A DNA stretch of 50,504 nucleotides, taken from positions 1-50,504 of the forward strand of contig NZ_JADLJL010000034.1 of assembly GCF_015680235.1 (NCBI RefSeq), written 5' to 3'. A program made the position numbers and the translations under genes. This document shows positions 40,619-48,906 of the stretch, piece after piece. Within the stretch, counting starts at the first letter, position 1, and each line of letters opens with the position of its first letter. Under the pieces are notes generated by a model that was not told the DNA's origin, did not search any database, and saw nothing but the letters and a program-made list of their open reading frames with translations. Source of the DNA: Pseudomonas guariconensis. GTDB taxonomy: Bacteria > Pseudomonadota > Gammaproteobacteria > Pseudomonadales > Pseudomonadaceae.

Positions 40619-41332
40619 ATGAAAGCAGTCAGCAGTATTGCCCAGATCGCCGGCCTGATGGCCGACCCCAAGCGCAGCGCCATGTTATGGGCGTTGATCG
40701 ATGGCATACCTCGCCCGGCCGATGAGCTGGCCGTGATGACCGGGTTGACCTCGTCGTCGGCTTGTGCCCATCTTTCATTGCTGTCCTCGGCCGGCCTGCT
40801 GAGGCTGGAGTCGCGCGGCCGGAAACGCTACTTCCGCCTGGCTACGCCGGAAGTCGGTGCGGCGGTCGAGGCCCTGGCCAGTGTGCGACTCGAGCGCCGG
40901 GGCCAGCGCAGCGGGCAGACGACTTCGCTGCAGGTACCCTTGTCCATGCGCAGGGCTCGACGTTGTGGCGACCACCTCGGTGGCGAACTGGCGGCCGAGC
41001 TCTACCATCGCCTGATCGTGGCAGGATGGCTGGAGGGTAGCCAGGAGCATCCGCGGGTCACTGCAGAGGGGCGCTCGCAGCTGGCTGCCATCGGCGTCTT
41101 CATCGAAGCGCTGGCGCCCGGGGAGCGACACGGTTGCGCGATCTGCCATTGCAACGAGTGGAGCGACCAGGGCCCGCACCTGGGCGGTAAACTGGGAAAT
41201 GCACTGTTCAGGTTGTTCATGCAATCGGGGTGGCTGCGTGAACAGGAAGCGTCGCGGGCTTTGCAGATTTCCGCGATGGGTATCCAAAATATCAACCGCA
41301 TTGCCCGTCTGCCGTCCTTGCAGGTGGGCTAG
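40619..41332 (+). CDS. ArsR-family winged-helix regulator
   Basis: This 237-residue regulator has an N-terminal winged helix: KAVSSIAQIAGLMADPKRSA, then LAVMTGLTSSSACAHLSLLS and LLRLESRGRKRYFRLATPEV. It is longer than classical ArsR (about 110 residues), with a C-terminal half containing HGCAICHCNEWSDQGPHLGG, where two cysteines and two histidines might bind metal or sense redox. GGGAG precedes the ATG at 40619. Neither neighbour is an obvious metal gene, so the effector is unknown. Confidence 0.85.
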   Translation: MKAVSSIAQIAGLMADPKRSAMLWALIDGIPRPADELAVMTGLTSSSACAHLSLLSSAGLLRLESRGRKRYFRLATPEVGAAVEALASVRLERRGQRSGQTTSLQVPLSMRRARRCGDHLGGELAAELYHRLIVAGWLEGSQEHPRVTAEGRSQLAAIGVFIEALAPGERHGCAICHCNEWSDQGPHLGGKLGNALFRLFMQSGWLREQEASRALQISAMGIQNINRIARLPSLQVG

Positions 41333-41362
41333 GCCGAACCTGCAAGGTGCCATAGGCGATCA

Positions 41363-42313
41363 TCAACGTACTAGGCGTGCATCCAGGCTGTTTTGTGCCA
41401 GGCGCCGGGCCTGGTCCTGGGTCATGCCCAGGTGGGTGTGCAGGGCGTGGAAGTTCTCGGTGACGTAGCCGCCGAAATAGGCAGGGTCGTCGGAGTTGAC
41501 CGTGACCTTCACGCCGCGCTCGAGCATGTCGAGGATGTTGTGCTGGCCCATGTGCTCGAACACGCAGAGCTTGGTGTTCGAGAGCGGGCAGACAGTCAGC
41601 GGGATCTGCTCGTCGATGATGCGTTGCATCAGGCGTTCGTCTTCGATGGCGCGTACGCCATGGTCGATACGCTGGACCTTCAGCAGGTCGATGGCCTCCC
41701 AGATGTACTCGGGCGGGCCTTCCTCGCCGGCGTGGGCCACGGTCAGGAAGCCTTCGCTGCGGGCTCGAGCGAAGACGCGCTGGAACTTGCTGGGCGGGTG
41801 GCCTTTCTCGGAGCTGTCCAGGCCCACGGCGACGAAGGCATCACGGAAGGGCAGGGCCTGGTCGAGGGTCTTTTGCGCTTCTTCTTCGCTCAGGTGGCGC
41901 AGGAAGCTCAGGATCAGCCCGCTGCCGATGCCCAGTTGCTCGCGACCATCCTTAAGGGCCTGGCGGATGCCGTCGAGCACCACTTCGAAGGGGATGCCCC
42001 GGTCGGTGTGGGTCTGTGGGTCGAAGAAGGGTTCGGTATGAATGACGTTCTGGGCCTTGCAGCGTTGCAGGTAGGCCCAGGTCAGGTCGTAGAAGTCCTG
42101 CTCGGTGCGCAGGACATCGGCGCCTTGGTAATAGAGGTCGAGAAATTCCTGCAGGTTGTTGAAAGCGTAGGCGCTGCGCAGGGTTTCAACGTCCGCCCAG
42201 GGCAAGGCGATCTTGTTGCGCTCGGCCAGGGCGAACAGCAGCTCGGGCTCCAGGGAGCCTTCCAGGTGCATGTGCAGTTCAGCCTTGGGCAAGGCGTTGA
42301 GCCAGTCATACAT
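41363..42313 (-). CDS. Adenine deaminase (adenosine deaminase-like type 2)
   Basis: This 316-residue enzyme of the amidohydrolase superfamily has metal ligands in AELHMHLEGS, HAGEEGPPEY, RIDHGVRAIED and VTVNSDDPAYFGG. DSSEKGHPPSKFQRVF is typical of the bacterial group that deaminates adenine to hypoxanthine (P. aeruginosa PA0148) rather than adenosine. It is a cytoplasmic zinc enzyme of purine salvage. It follows 8-oxoguanine deaminase on the same strand, with a terminator hairpin between them. Confidence 0.9.
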   Translation of the reverse strand: MYDWLNALPKAELHMHLEGSLEPELLFALAERNKIALPWADVETLRSAYAFNNLQEFLDLYYQGADVLRTEQDFYDLTWAYLQRCKAQNVIHTEPFFDPQTHTDRGIPFEVVLDGIRQALKDGREQLGIGSGLILSFLRHLSEEEAQKTLDQALPFRDAFVAVGLDSSEKGHPPSKFQRVFARARSEGFLTVAHAGEEGPPEYIWEAIDLLKVQRIDHGVRAIEDERLMQRIIDEQIPLTVCPLSNTKLCVFEHMGQHNILDMLERGVKVTVNSDDPAYFGGYVTENFHALHTHLGMTQDQARRLAQNSLDARLVR

Positions 42314-42375
42314 GTGTGCAATCTCGGTCAGGTACGGTTACCGACATTCTACAGGGGCTGGCCCGATGCATGGGA

Positions 42376-42398
42376 AAAGGGCTGCCGGGCAGCCCTTT
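42376..42398. terminator. Bidirectional intrinsic terminator
   Basis: AAAGGGCTGCC-G-GGCAGCCCTTT is a perfect stem with A tracts on one side and T tracts on the other, 11 bases after the stop of the 8-oxoguanine deaminase gene on the minus strand. It should end that transcript, so adenine deaminase needs its own promoter in 42314-42375. Confidence 0.85.
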
Positions 42399-42408
42399 CC
42401 TGTTTGGA

Positions 42409-43764
42409 TCAACCGGCGATCAGCTGGGCCGCCGCCTGGCGGTGGTCGGCGATCAGGCCTTGTACGTCCAAGCCTTCGATCTGCCCGTCGATGACACGCC
42501 ACTGGCCGCCGACCATGACCCGGTCGGCACGGTCGGCGCCGCACAACAACAGGGCCGAAAGAGGATCATGGCTGCCTGAGAAGCGTAGTTCGTCGAGCTT
42601 GAACAGGGCCAGGTCGGCCTGTTTGCCGACGGCCAGCTCGCCGATGTCGCTGCGCCCCAGCAGGCGTGCCGAACCGCGGGTGGCCCAGCCCAGGGCGCGT
42701 TCAGGGGTGATCTGCTCGGCACCGTAGCGCAGGCGTTGCAGGTACAGGGCTTGGCGCGCCTCAAGGATCATGTTCGACGCATCGTTGGAAGCCGAGCCGT
42801 CGACACCCAGGCCCACGGGCGCGCCTGCCGTTTCCAGTTCCACAGTTGGACAGATGCCCGACGCCAGGCGCATGTTCGAGCTCGGGCAGTGGCAGATACC
42901 GGTTCCGGCCTGGCCCAGGCGGGTGATTTCCTCGGGGTTGAAATGAATGCCGTGGGCCAGCCAGGTGCGTGGGCCGAGCCAGCCTACGCTGTCCAGGTAG
43001 TCCACCGTGCGCAGGCCGAAACGCTGCAGGCAGAAGTCCTCTTCATCGAGGGTCTCGGCCAGGTGGGTATGCAGGCGTACGTCGAGTTCTTCGGCGAGGG
43101 TGGCACTGGCGCGCATGATCTCGGGCGTGACCGAGAAGGGCGAGCAGGGCGCCAGGGCGATCTGGATGTGGGCGCCATCGCCGCGCTCGTGGTAGCTGTG
43201 GATAAGCCGTTGGCTGTCGGCGAGGATCACTTCGCCTTCCTGCACCGTCTGTTGCGGTGGCAGGCCGCCATCGGCTTCGCCCAGGCTCATGGAGCCGCGG
43301 GTCAGCATGGCGCGCATGCCCAGTTTGCGCACGGCCTCGACCTGCACGTCGATGGCGTTGTCCAGGCCGGTCGGGAACAGGTAGTGGTGGTCCGCTGCGG
43401 TGGTGCAGCCCGACAGCAGCAGCTCCGCCAGGGCGACCTGGCTGGCCAGTTCCAACTTGGCTGGGGTGAGCCGTGCCCAGACCGGGTAGAGGGTCTTGAG
43501 CCAGGGGAACAACGGCTGGTTGACCACCGGCGCCCAGGCGCGGGTGAGGGTCTGATAGAAATGGTGGTGGGTGTTGATCAGGCCTGGCAGTACTACATGC
43601 TCGCGCGCGTCGAAGACGTGGTCGCAAGGCGTGCTGGGGCTTTCGCCAAGGGCGAGCAGTTGGGTAATACGGCCGTCTTCGATGACCAGGCCACCACGGG
43701 CGTCGGCGCCGTTGGCGGTGAAGATGGCAAGAGGGGATTTCAACCAGATGCGGGTCGCAGGCAT
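42409..43764 (-). CDS. 8-oxoguanine deaminase
   Basis: This 451-residue amidohydrolase of the AtzA/TrzA type has its metal site in PGLINTHHHFYQTLTRAW, then RLHTHLAETLDEE, WLAHGIHFNPEE and GLGVDGSASNDASNM. It matches the P. aeruginosa PA0142 class that deaminates 8-oxoguanine and isocytosine to uric acid and uracil. LFPWLKTLYPVWARLTP fits that group. It is a cytoplasmic enzyme, near adenine deaminase as in P. aeruginosa. Confidence 0.88.
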   Translation of the reverse strand: MPATRIWLKSPLAIFTANGADARGGLVIEDGRITQLLALGESPSTPCDHVFDAREHVVLPGLINTHHHFYQTLTRAWAPVVNQPLFPWLKTLYPVWARLTPAKLELASQVALAELLLSGCTTAADHHYLFPTGLDNAIDVQVEAVRKLGMRAMLTRGSMSLGEADGGLPPQQTVQEGEVILADSQRLIHSYHERGDGAHIQIALAPCSPFSVTPEIMRASATLAEELDVRLHTHLAETLDEEDFCLQRFGLRTVDYLDSVGWLGPRTWLAHGIHFNPEEITRLGQAGTGICHCPSSNMRLASGICPTVELETAGAPVGLGVDGSASNDASNMILEARQALYLQRLRYGAEQITPERALGWATRGSARLLGRSDIGELAVGKQADLALFKLDELRFSGSHDPLSALLLCGADRADRVMVGGQWRVIDGQIEGLDVQGLIADHRQAAAQLIAG

Positions 43765-43881
43765 GGTGCCGGCTCCTCTGAAAGTGGGTTCAGGTTAGCC
43801 AGCTCAGTGTTGCCCTGTCTGCTGATCCAGGTTCGCCGGGGCGAGGCTTGGAGTCTACTGCCTCGCCACGTGGCTTTCAAT

Positions 43882-44568
43882 TCACCAGATGAGGCTTTCG
43901 CCTTTGTAGTTGATGAAGCGCAGGCCGGCGCGGCCGCTTTGGGCCTTGACCTGCTCAAGCATGCCGCGGGTGCTGGTAAGGACGTCGATGTCGGCACCTT
44001 CGCCACCCATTTCGGTTTTCACCCAGCCGGGGTGCATGGCCAGCACGCACAGGTCGGGACGTTGCAGGTCGACCACGAAACTGTTGATCATCGAGTTGAG
44101 GGCGGCCTTGCTGGCCTTGTACAGGCAGATCTCGCCGCCATCGGGGATGGTCACGCTGCCCAGGATGGAACTCATGAAGGCCAGTACACCTGTGCCCTCG
44201 CGGACCTGCCCCGCCAGGCGTCGGGCGACACGGATCGGTGCCACGGCGTTGGTCATGAACAGATTGCCCAGCGCCTCGGTGCGGACGGTTTCTGGGTCTT
44301 GTGGCAGCGGCCCCATCACGCCGGCGTTGATGAACAGCAAGTCGAGGACTTCGTCTTGCAGGCGCTCGCGAAGGGCGTCCAGTTGGGCGGTGTCGTTCAT
44401 CTCGAGGGTTTCGATGCGCACACCGGGCAGCGCACGTAGTGCATCGGCCTTCTGTAGGTCACGCACGGTGGCAATGACCTTCCAGCCATCTTCATACAAA
44501 CGTTGCACCAGGCCCAGACCCAGCCCGCGAGAGGCTCCGATGATCAGGGCGGTTTTAGAGGTGGGCAT
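43882..44568 (-). CDS. Short-chain dehydrogenase/reductase
   Basis: This 228-residue SDR has cofactor motif IIGASRGLGLGLVQRL, LLFINAGVMGP, the catalytic Ser in LAFMSSILGSVTIPD and YKASK. It resembles the CsgA/carbonyl-reductase-like group. AAGGAG precedes the ATG at 44568. It stands alone downstream of a long intergenic region rich in DnaA boxes. The substrate is unknown. Confidence 0.9.
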   Translation of the reverse strand: MPTSKTALIIGASRGLGLGLVQRLYEDGWKVIATVRDLQKADALRALPGVRIETLEMNDTAQLDALRERLQDEVLDLLFINAGVMGPLPQDPETVRTEALGNLFMTNAVAPIRVARRLAGQVREGTGVLAFMSSILGSVTIPDGGEICLYKASKAALNSMINSFVVDLQRPDLCVLAMHPGWVKTEMGGEGADIDVLTSTRGMLEQVKAQSGRAGLRFINYKGESLIW

Positions 44569-44957
44569 GGCGGAGACTCCTTGAACATCCGAGGGTGAGG
44601 TCCAGAGCATACGCCAGAAGCGGGCAGGCCGCCTGGTAGAGGTTGTTCAAAAAATGATCAGCTGCCCCAAGCCCTTTGAATTCGCGCGTTACGCTCAGGG
44701 GTTCACGGGTTATCCACAGCACATTCCACATTATCTGTGAGCAAGCCTTTATCGGGGAAACCTGTGCCGAAGGTGTGTCACAGCACTCAGGGGTTGGGGA
44801 TAACTCGCTGTTATTCGGGTACTTTCAACGCTGTCATGAAAATGTGATCAAAATATGATCAATTCCTTCCAGGCCTTGTAGTTCAAGGCCTGGGCGTGAA
44901 TGCCCCAAGCTTATCCACAGGCGGGCCCACAGTTGTTGTGAGCAATCTGCAGGCTTC
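44569..44957. other. AT-richer intergenic region with DnaA boxes and TGATCA repeats
   Basis: This 389-base interval lies between the SDR start and the end of the yigZ gene. It holds two perfect DnaA boxes TTATCCACA (44710-44718 and 44911-44919), a one-mismatch box TGGGGATAA (44795-44803) and three TGATCA sites (44655, 44845, 44856), two of which form AATGTGATCAAAATATGATC. No gene or convincing ORF was seen, apart from an unsupported 60-codon frame. The region must also carry the SDR promoter. Confidence 0.65.
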
Positions 44958-45548
44958 TCAGCGCTCGCACGGCTCCAGCCGGATCCGCCCGCGACTCAGG
45001 TCAGCCAACTGTTGCTGCAGCCCTTCGAGATGGGCCTCGCCGAGGGCGACCTGCAAGTCCACGCCATTGGCCGTGAACTGTTCGTCCAACACCAGGCCGT
45101 CTACGTCCGCAAGGCGCAGCTTGAGCAGTGCCAGTTCGCTGAAGCTGCAGCTGCAGCGGTATTCGCTGCGCTGCACCAGCACCCGTTTGGGCGCTTGTTG
45201 CAGGCATTTGTTGGCGCCGCCGCCGTATGCGCGGGCCAGCCCGCCGGTGCCCAGCTGGATGCCGCCATACCAACGGATCACCAGCACCACCACCTGGTCG
45301 CAATCCTGGGCCTCGATGGCTGCGAGGATCGGTCGGCCGGCGGTGCCGCCAGGTTCGCCGTCGTCGCTGCTGCGGTATTGAGCGCCCAGTTTCCAGGCCC
45401 AGCAGTTATGGGTGGCGGCCAAGTCGCTGTGGCGTTCGATGAAGCTCATCGCCTCGGCCGGGCTGCCGATCGGCGCGGCGAGGGTGATGAAGCGGCTCTT
45501 GCGGATTTCCTCGCGGAATTCGCAGAGGTCGAGCAGGGTAGAAGGCAT
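44958..45548 (-). CDS. yigZ: YigZ/IMPACT-family protein
   Basis: This 196-residue protein has the UPF0029/IMPACT N-terminal domain with FREEIRKSRFITLAAPI, DDGEPGGTAGRPILAAIEAQ and VIRWYGGIQLGTGGLARAYG, followed by the small DUF1949 ferredoxin-like C-terminal domain. Relatives are linked to translation or protein quality control, but the biochemical role is not settled. It lies nine bases upstream-adjacent to the TetR-type gene on the same strand. Confidence 0.93.
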   Translation of the reverse strand: MPSTLLDLCEFREEIRKSRFITLAAPIGSPAEAMSFIERHSDLAATHNCWAWKLGAQYRSSDDGEPGGTAGRPILAAIEAQDCDQVVVLVIRWYGGIQLGTGGLARAYGGGANKCLQQAPKRVLVQRSEYRCSCSFSELALLKLRLADVDGLVLDEQFTANGVDLQVALGEAHLEGLQQQLADLSRGRIRLEPCER

Positions 45549-45557
45549 AGGTCCGGG

Positions 45558-46220
45558 TCAGGCTGTCGGGGTGATGCCACAGCCTTTGAGAATGATGTGA
45601 ATAAGGTTGTTGCTGGCGTCTTCCATGTCTTGCTTGGTCAGGCGGCTGCGGCCGGTGACTTGGCAGATCTGGGTGGCGAAGTCGGCATAGTGCTGGGTGC
45701 TGCCCCACAGCAGGAAGATCAGGTGCACCGGGTCGACCGGGTCCATCTTGCCAGCATCGATCCAGGCTTGGAATACCGCCGCCCGGCCACGGAACCAGTC
45801 GCGGTAGTCGGCACTGAAGTACTCGCTCAGGCACTGGCCGCCGCTGATCACCTCCATGGCGAAGATCCGCGAGGCCTGCGGGTTGCGCCGGGAGAACTCC
45901 ATCTTGGTGCGGATGTAGTGGCTCAGCGCCTGGGCCGGGTCGTCCTCGACGCTCAGGGCGTTGAAGGTGCTGTCCCACAGTTCGATGATGTTGCTCAGCA
46001 CGGCGATGTACAGGCCAAGCTTGTTGGTGAAGTAGTAATGCAGGTTGGCCTTGGGCAAGCCGGCCTTCAGGGCGATGGTGTTCATGCTGGTGCCCTTGAA
46101 ACCATGGCGGGCGAACTCGTCTTCGGCGGCCTGGATGATGGCTTGTTCGTTTTTCTGACGAATGCGGCCGGCGGGTTTGCCCGAGGTGGAAGGTAGGTGC
46201 GCAGGGACTTCAAGGGTCAT
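45558..46220 (-). CDS. RutR-like TetR-family regulator
   Basis: This 220-residue regulator has an N-terminal TetR helix-turn-helix (FARHGFKGTSMNTIALKAGL, then KANLHYYFTNKLGLYIAVLS). The ligand domain has PQASRIFAMEVISGGQ and HLIFLLWGSTQHYADFATQI, close to E. coli RutR, the uracil/thymine-responsive repressor. The ATG at 46220 (MTLEVPAHLP) is used; the longer frame to 46301 lacks support. Lying next to purine deaminases and the beta-alanine operon, it may respond to a pyrimidine product, since beta-alanine is the end product of uracil breakdown. Confidence 0.9.
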   Translation of the reverse strand: MTLEVPAHLPSTSGKPAGRIRQKNEQAIIQAAEDEFARHGFKGTSMNTIALKAGLPKANLHYYFTNKLGLYIAVLSNIIELWDSTFNALSVEDDPAQALSHYIRTKMEFSRRNPQASRIFAMEVISGGQCLSEYFSADYRDWFRGRAAVFQAWIDAGKMDPVDPVHLIFLLWGSTQHYADFATQICQVTGRSRLTKQDMEDASNNLIHIILKGCGITPTA

Positions 46221-46310
46221 GGACGGTTCCGTACGGTTCAGTGGCAACGGATGTCGGACAAGATTACCTTCCTGTGCCGAAGTGACAAGCACTGGCGGCA
46301 TGCATAGGCA

Positions 46311-47225
46311 TCAGCGTGTCGCAGCCAGGCTTTCGAGGAAGCTTTCCAGCACCAGGTTCGGTCGGCGGCCCTTGCGGGTCACCCAGCTCAGGCTCAGGTC
46401 GTAGAAGCGCTCGGCCGGCTTCAAGGCACGCAGGCGGCCCTGTTGCACCCAGAAGGACGCGTAGTGGTCGGGCAGGTAGCCGATATAGCGCCCAGTTAGA
46501 ATCAGGAACGCCATGCCTTCGCGGTCCGACGCGCTGGCCGTGCAATGCAGGGCCTGGTAGTGCGCCTGGATGTCGGCGGGCAGGCGGAAGGTCGGCGCGA
46601 TCGCATCCTGGCTGTTGAGACGCCAGTCGTCGACCTGCTGGTCGTCGGCATAGAACAACGGGTGGCCTACGGCGCAATAGAGCAGCGAGCGTTCGCTGTA
46701 CAGGGGCTGGTATTCCAGGCCCGAGAGCGGGCTGGTCTGGGGCACCACACCCACATGCAGGCTGCCGTCCAGCACGCCCTGCTCGACCTGGCTGGGGGCG
46801 ATCATGCGGATCTGGATGCGCACGTCGGGGCCGCGGTCCTTGAGTTCGGCCAAGGCGTGGGTGATACGCATGTGCGGCAGGGTGACCAGGTTGTCGGTCA
46901 GGCCAATGTTCAGCTCGCCGCGCAGGTGTTGGTGCAACCCGTTGACTTCGGTGCGGAAGGTTTCCAGGGCGCTGAGCAGTTGCAGCGCCGAGTGATAGAC
47001 CTCGCGACCTTCCTCGGTCAGCGAGAAACCGGCCCGGCCCCGTTGGCACAGGCGCAGACCGAGGCGCTGCTCCAGGTCGTTCATCTGCTGGCTGATGGCC
47101 GAGCGACCGATGCCGAGGACATTCTCGGCTGCCGAGAATCCTCCGCATTCCACCACGCTGCGGTAGATCTTCAGCAGGCGGATATCGAAGTCGCTGACCT
47201 GGGCGAGTGGCTGTGGGCGTTTCAC
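46311..47225 (-). CDS. bauR: LysR-family regulator of the beta-alanine operon (BauR)
   Basis: This 304-residue LysR regulator has its helix-turn-helix at residues about 12-70 (VVECGGFSAAENVLGIGRSA, ISQQMNDLEQRLGLRL) and a periplasmic-binding-protein-like effector domain. It is divergent from bauA, the place of BauR in P. aeruginosa (PA0133), where it activates bau genes in response to beta-alanine. The start is GTG at 47225 with GAAGG upstream. Confidence 0.85.
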   Translation of the reverse strand: MKRPQPLAQVSDFDIRLLKIYRSVVECGGFSAAENVLGIGRSAISQQMNDLEQRLGLRLCQRGRAGFSLTEEGREVYHSALQLLSALETFRTEVNGLHQHLRGELNIGLTDNLVTLPHMRITHALAELKDRGPDVRIQIRMIAPSQVEQGVLDGSLHVGVVPQTSPLSGLEYQPLYSERSLLYCAVGHPLFYADDQQVDDWRLNSQDAIAPTFRLPADIQAHYQALHCTASASDREGMAFLILTGRYIGYLPDHYASFWVQQGRLRALKPAERFYDLSLSWVTRKGRRPNLVLESFLESLAATR

Positions 47226-47491
47226 GATGGGCCTTCGTTGGAGTGGGACGGGAGCACAACCTTAAAGCCAAACCTTGTGGATAAAACAGTCGATCCCATG
47301 CAGTCGCAGGGTTGCGAGCGTGCAGCCCGCGGGCAGCTCATTGATTGGCAAAGTGTTTCCGGCAAGGGGCTTTAAGTTTAGTGGGTGCATATCCAAAGAT
47401 TAGAAAAGCAGAGTTTTTCTTACGTTATCCCCATGCCACTTTAGCTGCAACAACATCCATCGTTGCCTAATCGTCTTCCGAGGAACCGCCG
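47226..47491. promoter_or_regulatory. Divergent bauR / bauA promoter region
   Basis: This 266-base interval is AT-richer near 47370-47430. It contains a perfect DnaA-box 9-mer TGTGGATAA at 47276-47284 and a one-mismatch form TTATCCCCA at 47425-47433. A BauR site must be here, but I could not single one out among several T-N11-A candidates. Confidence 0.55.
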
Positions 47492-48838
47492 ATGAACATG
47501 CCCGAAACCGCCGCCACCGGCATTGCCAGCCAGCTCAAGCTGGATGCCCACTGGATGCCCTACACCGCCAACCGCAACTTCCAGCGCGACCCGCGCTTGA
47601 TCGTCGCGGCCGAAGGCAGCTACCTGGTCGACGACAAGGGGCGCAAGGTCTTCGATGCCTTGTCGGGTCTGTGGACCTGCGGCGCCGGGCATACCCGTAA
47701 GGAAATTTCCGAAGCGGTGGCGCGCCAGGTCGGTGTGCTGGACTATTCCCCGGCGTTCCAGTTCGGCCATCCGCTGGCCTTCCAGTTGGCCGAGAAAATC
47801 ACCGAGCTGACCCCGGGCGACCTGAACCATGTGTTCTTCACCAACTCCGGTTCCGAGTGCTGCGACACCGCACTGAAGATGGTGCGTGCCTATTGGCGCC
47901 TGAAAGGCCAGGCGACCAAGACCAAGATCATCGGTCGTGCCCGTGGCTATCACGGCGTGAACATCGCCGGTACCAGCCTGGGTGGGGTCAATGGCAACCG
48001 CAAGCTGTTCGGCCAGTTGCTGGATGTCGACCACCTGCCCCACACTCTTCTGCCGGGCAACGCTTTCACCAAGGGCATGCCGGAAGAGGGCGGTATCGCC
48101 CTGGCCGACGAGATGCTCAAGCTGATCGAGCTGCATGACGCCTCGAACATCGCCGCCGTCATCGTCGAGCCACTGGCCGGTTCCGCGGGCGTGCTGCCGC
48201 CGCCGAAGGGCTACCTCAAGCGCCTGCGCGAGATCTGCACCCAGCACAACATCCTGCTGATTTTCGACGAAGTGATCACCGGCTTCGGCCGCATGGGCGC
48301 CATGACCGGCTCCGAAGCCTTCGGCGTGACCCCTGACCTGATGTGCATCGCCAAGCAGGTCACCAACGGCGCCATTCCCATGGGCGCGGTGATCGCGAGC
48401 AGCGAGATCTACCAAACCTTCATGAACCAGCCGACGCCCGAATACGCTGTGGAATTCCCCCATGGCTATACCTATTCGGCCCACCCGGTGGCCTGCGCCG
48501 CTGGCATCGCCGCGCTGGACCTTCTGCAAAAAGAAAGCCTGGTGCAGTCGGCTGCCGAGCTGGCGCCGCACTTCGAGAAGGTGCTGCACGACATCAAGGG
48601 CACCAAGAATGTCATCGACATCCGCAACTATGGCCTGGCCGGTGCCATCCAGATCGCTGCGCGTGACGGCGATGCCATCGTGCGTCCCTACGAGGCGGCG
48701 ATGAAGCTGTGGAAGGCAGGCTTCTATGTCCGCTTCGGTGGCGACACCCTGCAGTTCGGCCCAACCTTCAACACCCAGCCGCAGGAACTGGACCGCCTGT
48801 TCGATGCGGTGGGTGAAGCTCTGAACCAGATCGACTGA
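47492..48838 (+). CDS. bauA: Omega-amino acid:pyruvate aminotransferase BauA
   Basis: This 448-residue class III PLP aminotransferase converts beta-alanine plus pyruvate to malonate semialdehyde plus alanine. The PLP lysine is Lys288 (IAKQVTNGAIPMG). LIFDEVITGFGRMG and TNSGSECCDTALKMVRAYWR are class signatures, and LKLDAHWMPYTANRNF is the usual N-terminus of P. putida omega-aminotransferase. The GAGGAA site lies before the ATG. mmsA follows 68 bases later, so the two make one operon. Confidence 0.97.
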   Translation: MNMPETAATGIASQLKLDAHWMPYTANRNFQRDPRLIVAAEGSYLVDDKGRKVFDALSGLWTCGAGHTRKEISEAVARQVGVLDYSPAFQFGHPLAFQLAEKITELTPGDLNHVFFTNSGSECCDTALKMVRAYWRLKGQATKTKIIGRARGYHGVNIAGTSLGGVNGNRKLFGQLLDVDHLPHTLLPGNAFTKGMPEEGGIALADEMLKLIELHDASNIAAVIVEPLAGSAGVLPPPKGYLKRLREICTQHNILLIFDEVITGFGRMGAMTGSEAFGVTPDLMCIAKQVTNGAIPMGAVIASSEIYQTFMNQPTPEYAVEFPHGYTYSAHPVACAAGIAALDLLQKESLVQSAAELAPHFEKVLHDIKGTKNVIDIRNYGLAGAIQIAARDGDAIVRPYEAAMKLWKAGFYVRFGGDTLQFGPTFNTQPQELDRLFDAVGEALNQID

Positions 48839-48857
48839 TCTTTTCCGATTCTGACGA

Positions 48858-48879
48858 CAGGCGCGTTCCTACGCGCCTG
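48858..48879 (+). other. Hairpin between bauA and mmsA
   Basis: CAGGCGCG-TTCCTA-CGCGCCTG is a perfect 8-base stem with a 6-base loop in the 68-base spacer. No T run follows, so it is more likely an mRNA processing or stability structure than a terminator. Confidence 0.6.
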
Positions 48880-48906
48880 CCTCTACCTTCTTATCTGGAG
48901 TACTGC

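Noticed and set aside
44840..44865. ANR/FNR box in the TGATCA repeat
   Set aside because: The arms do not fit TTGAT-N4-ATCAA; spacing is wrong.
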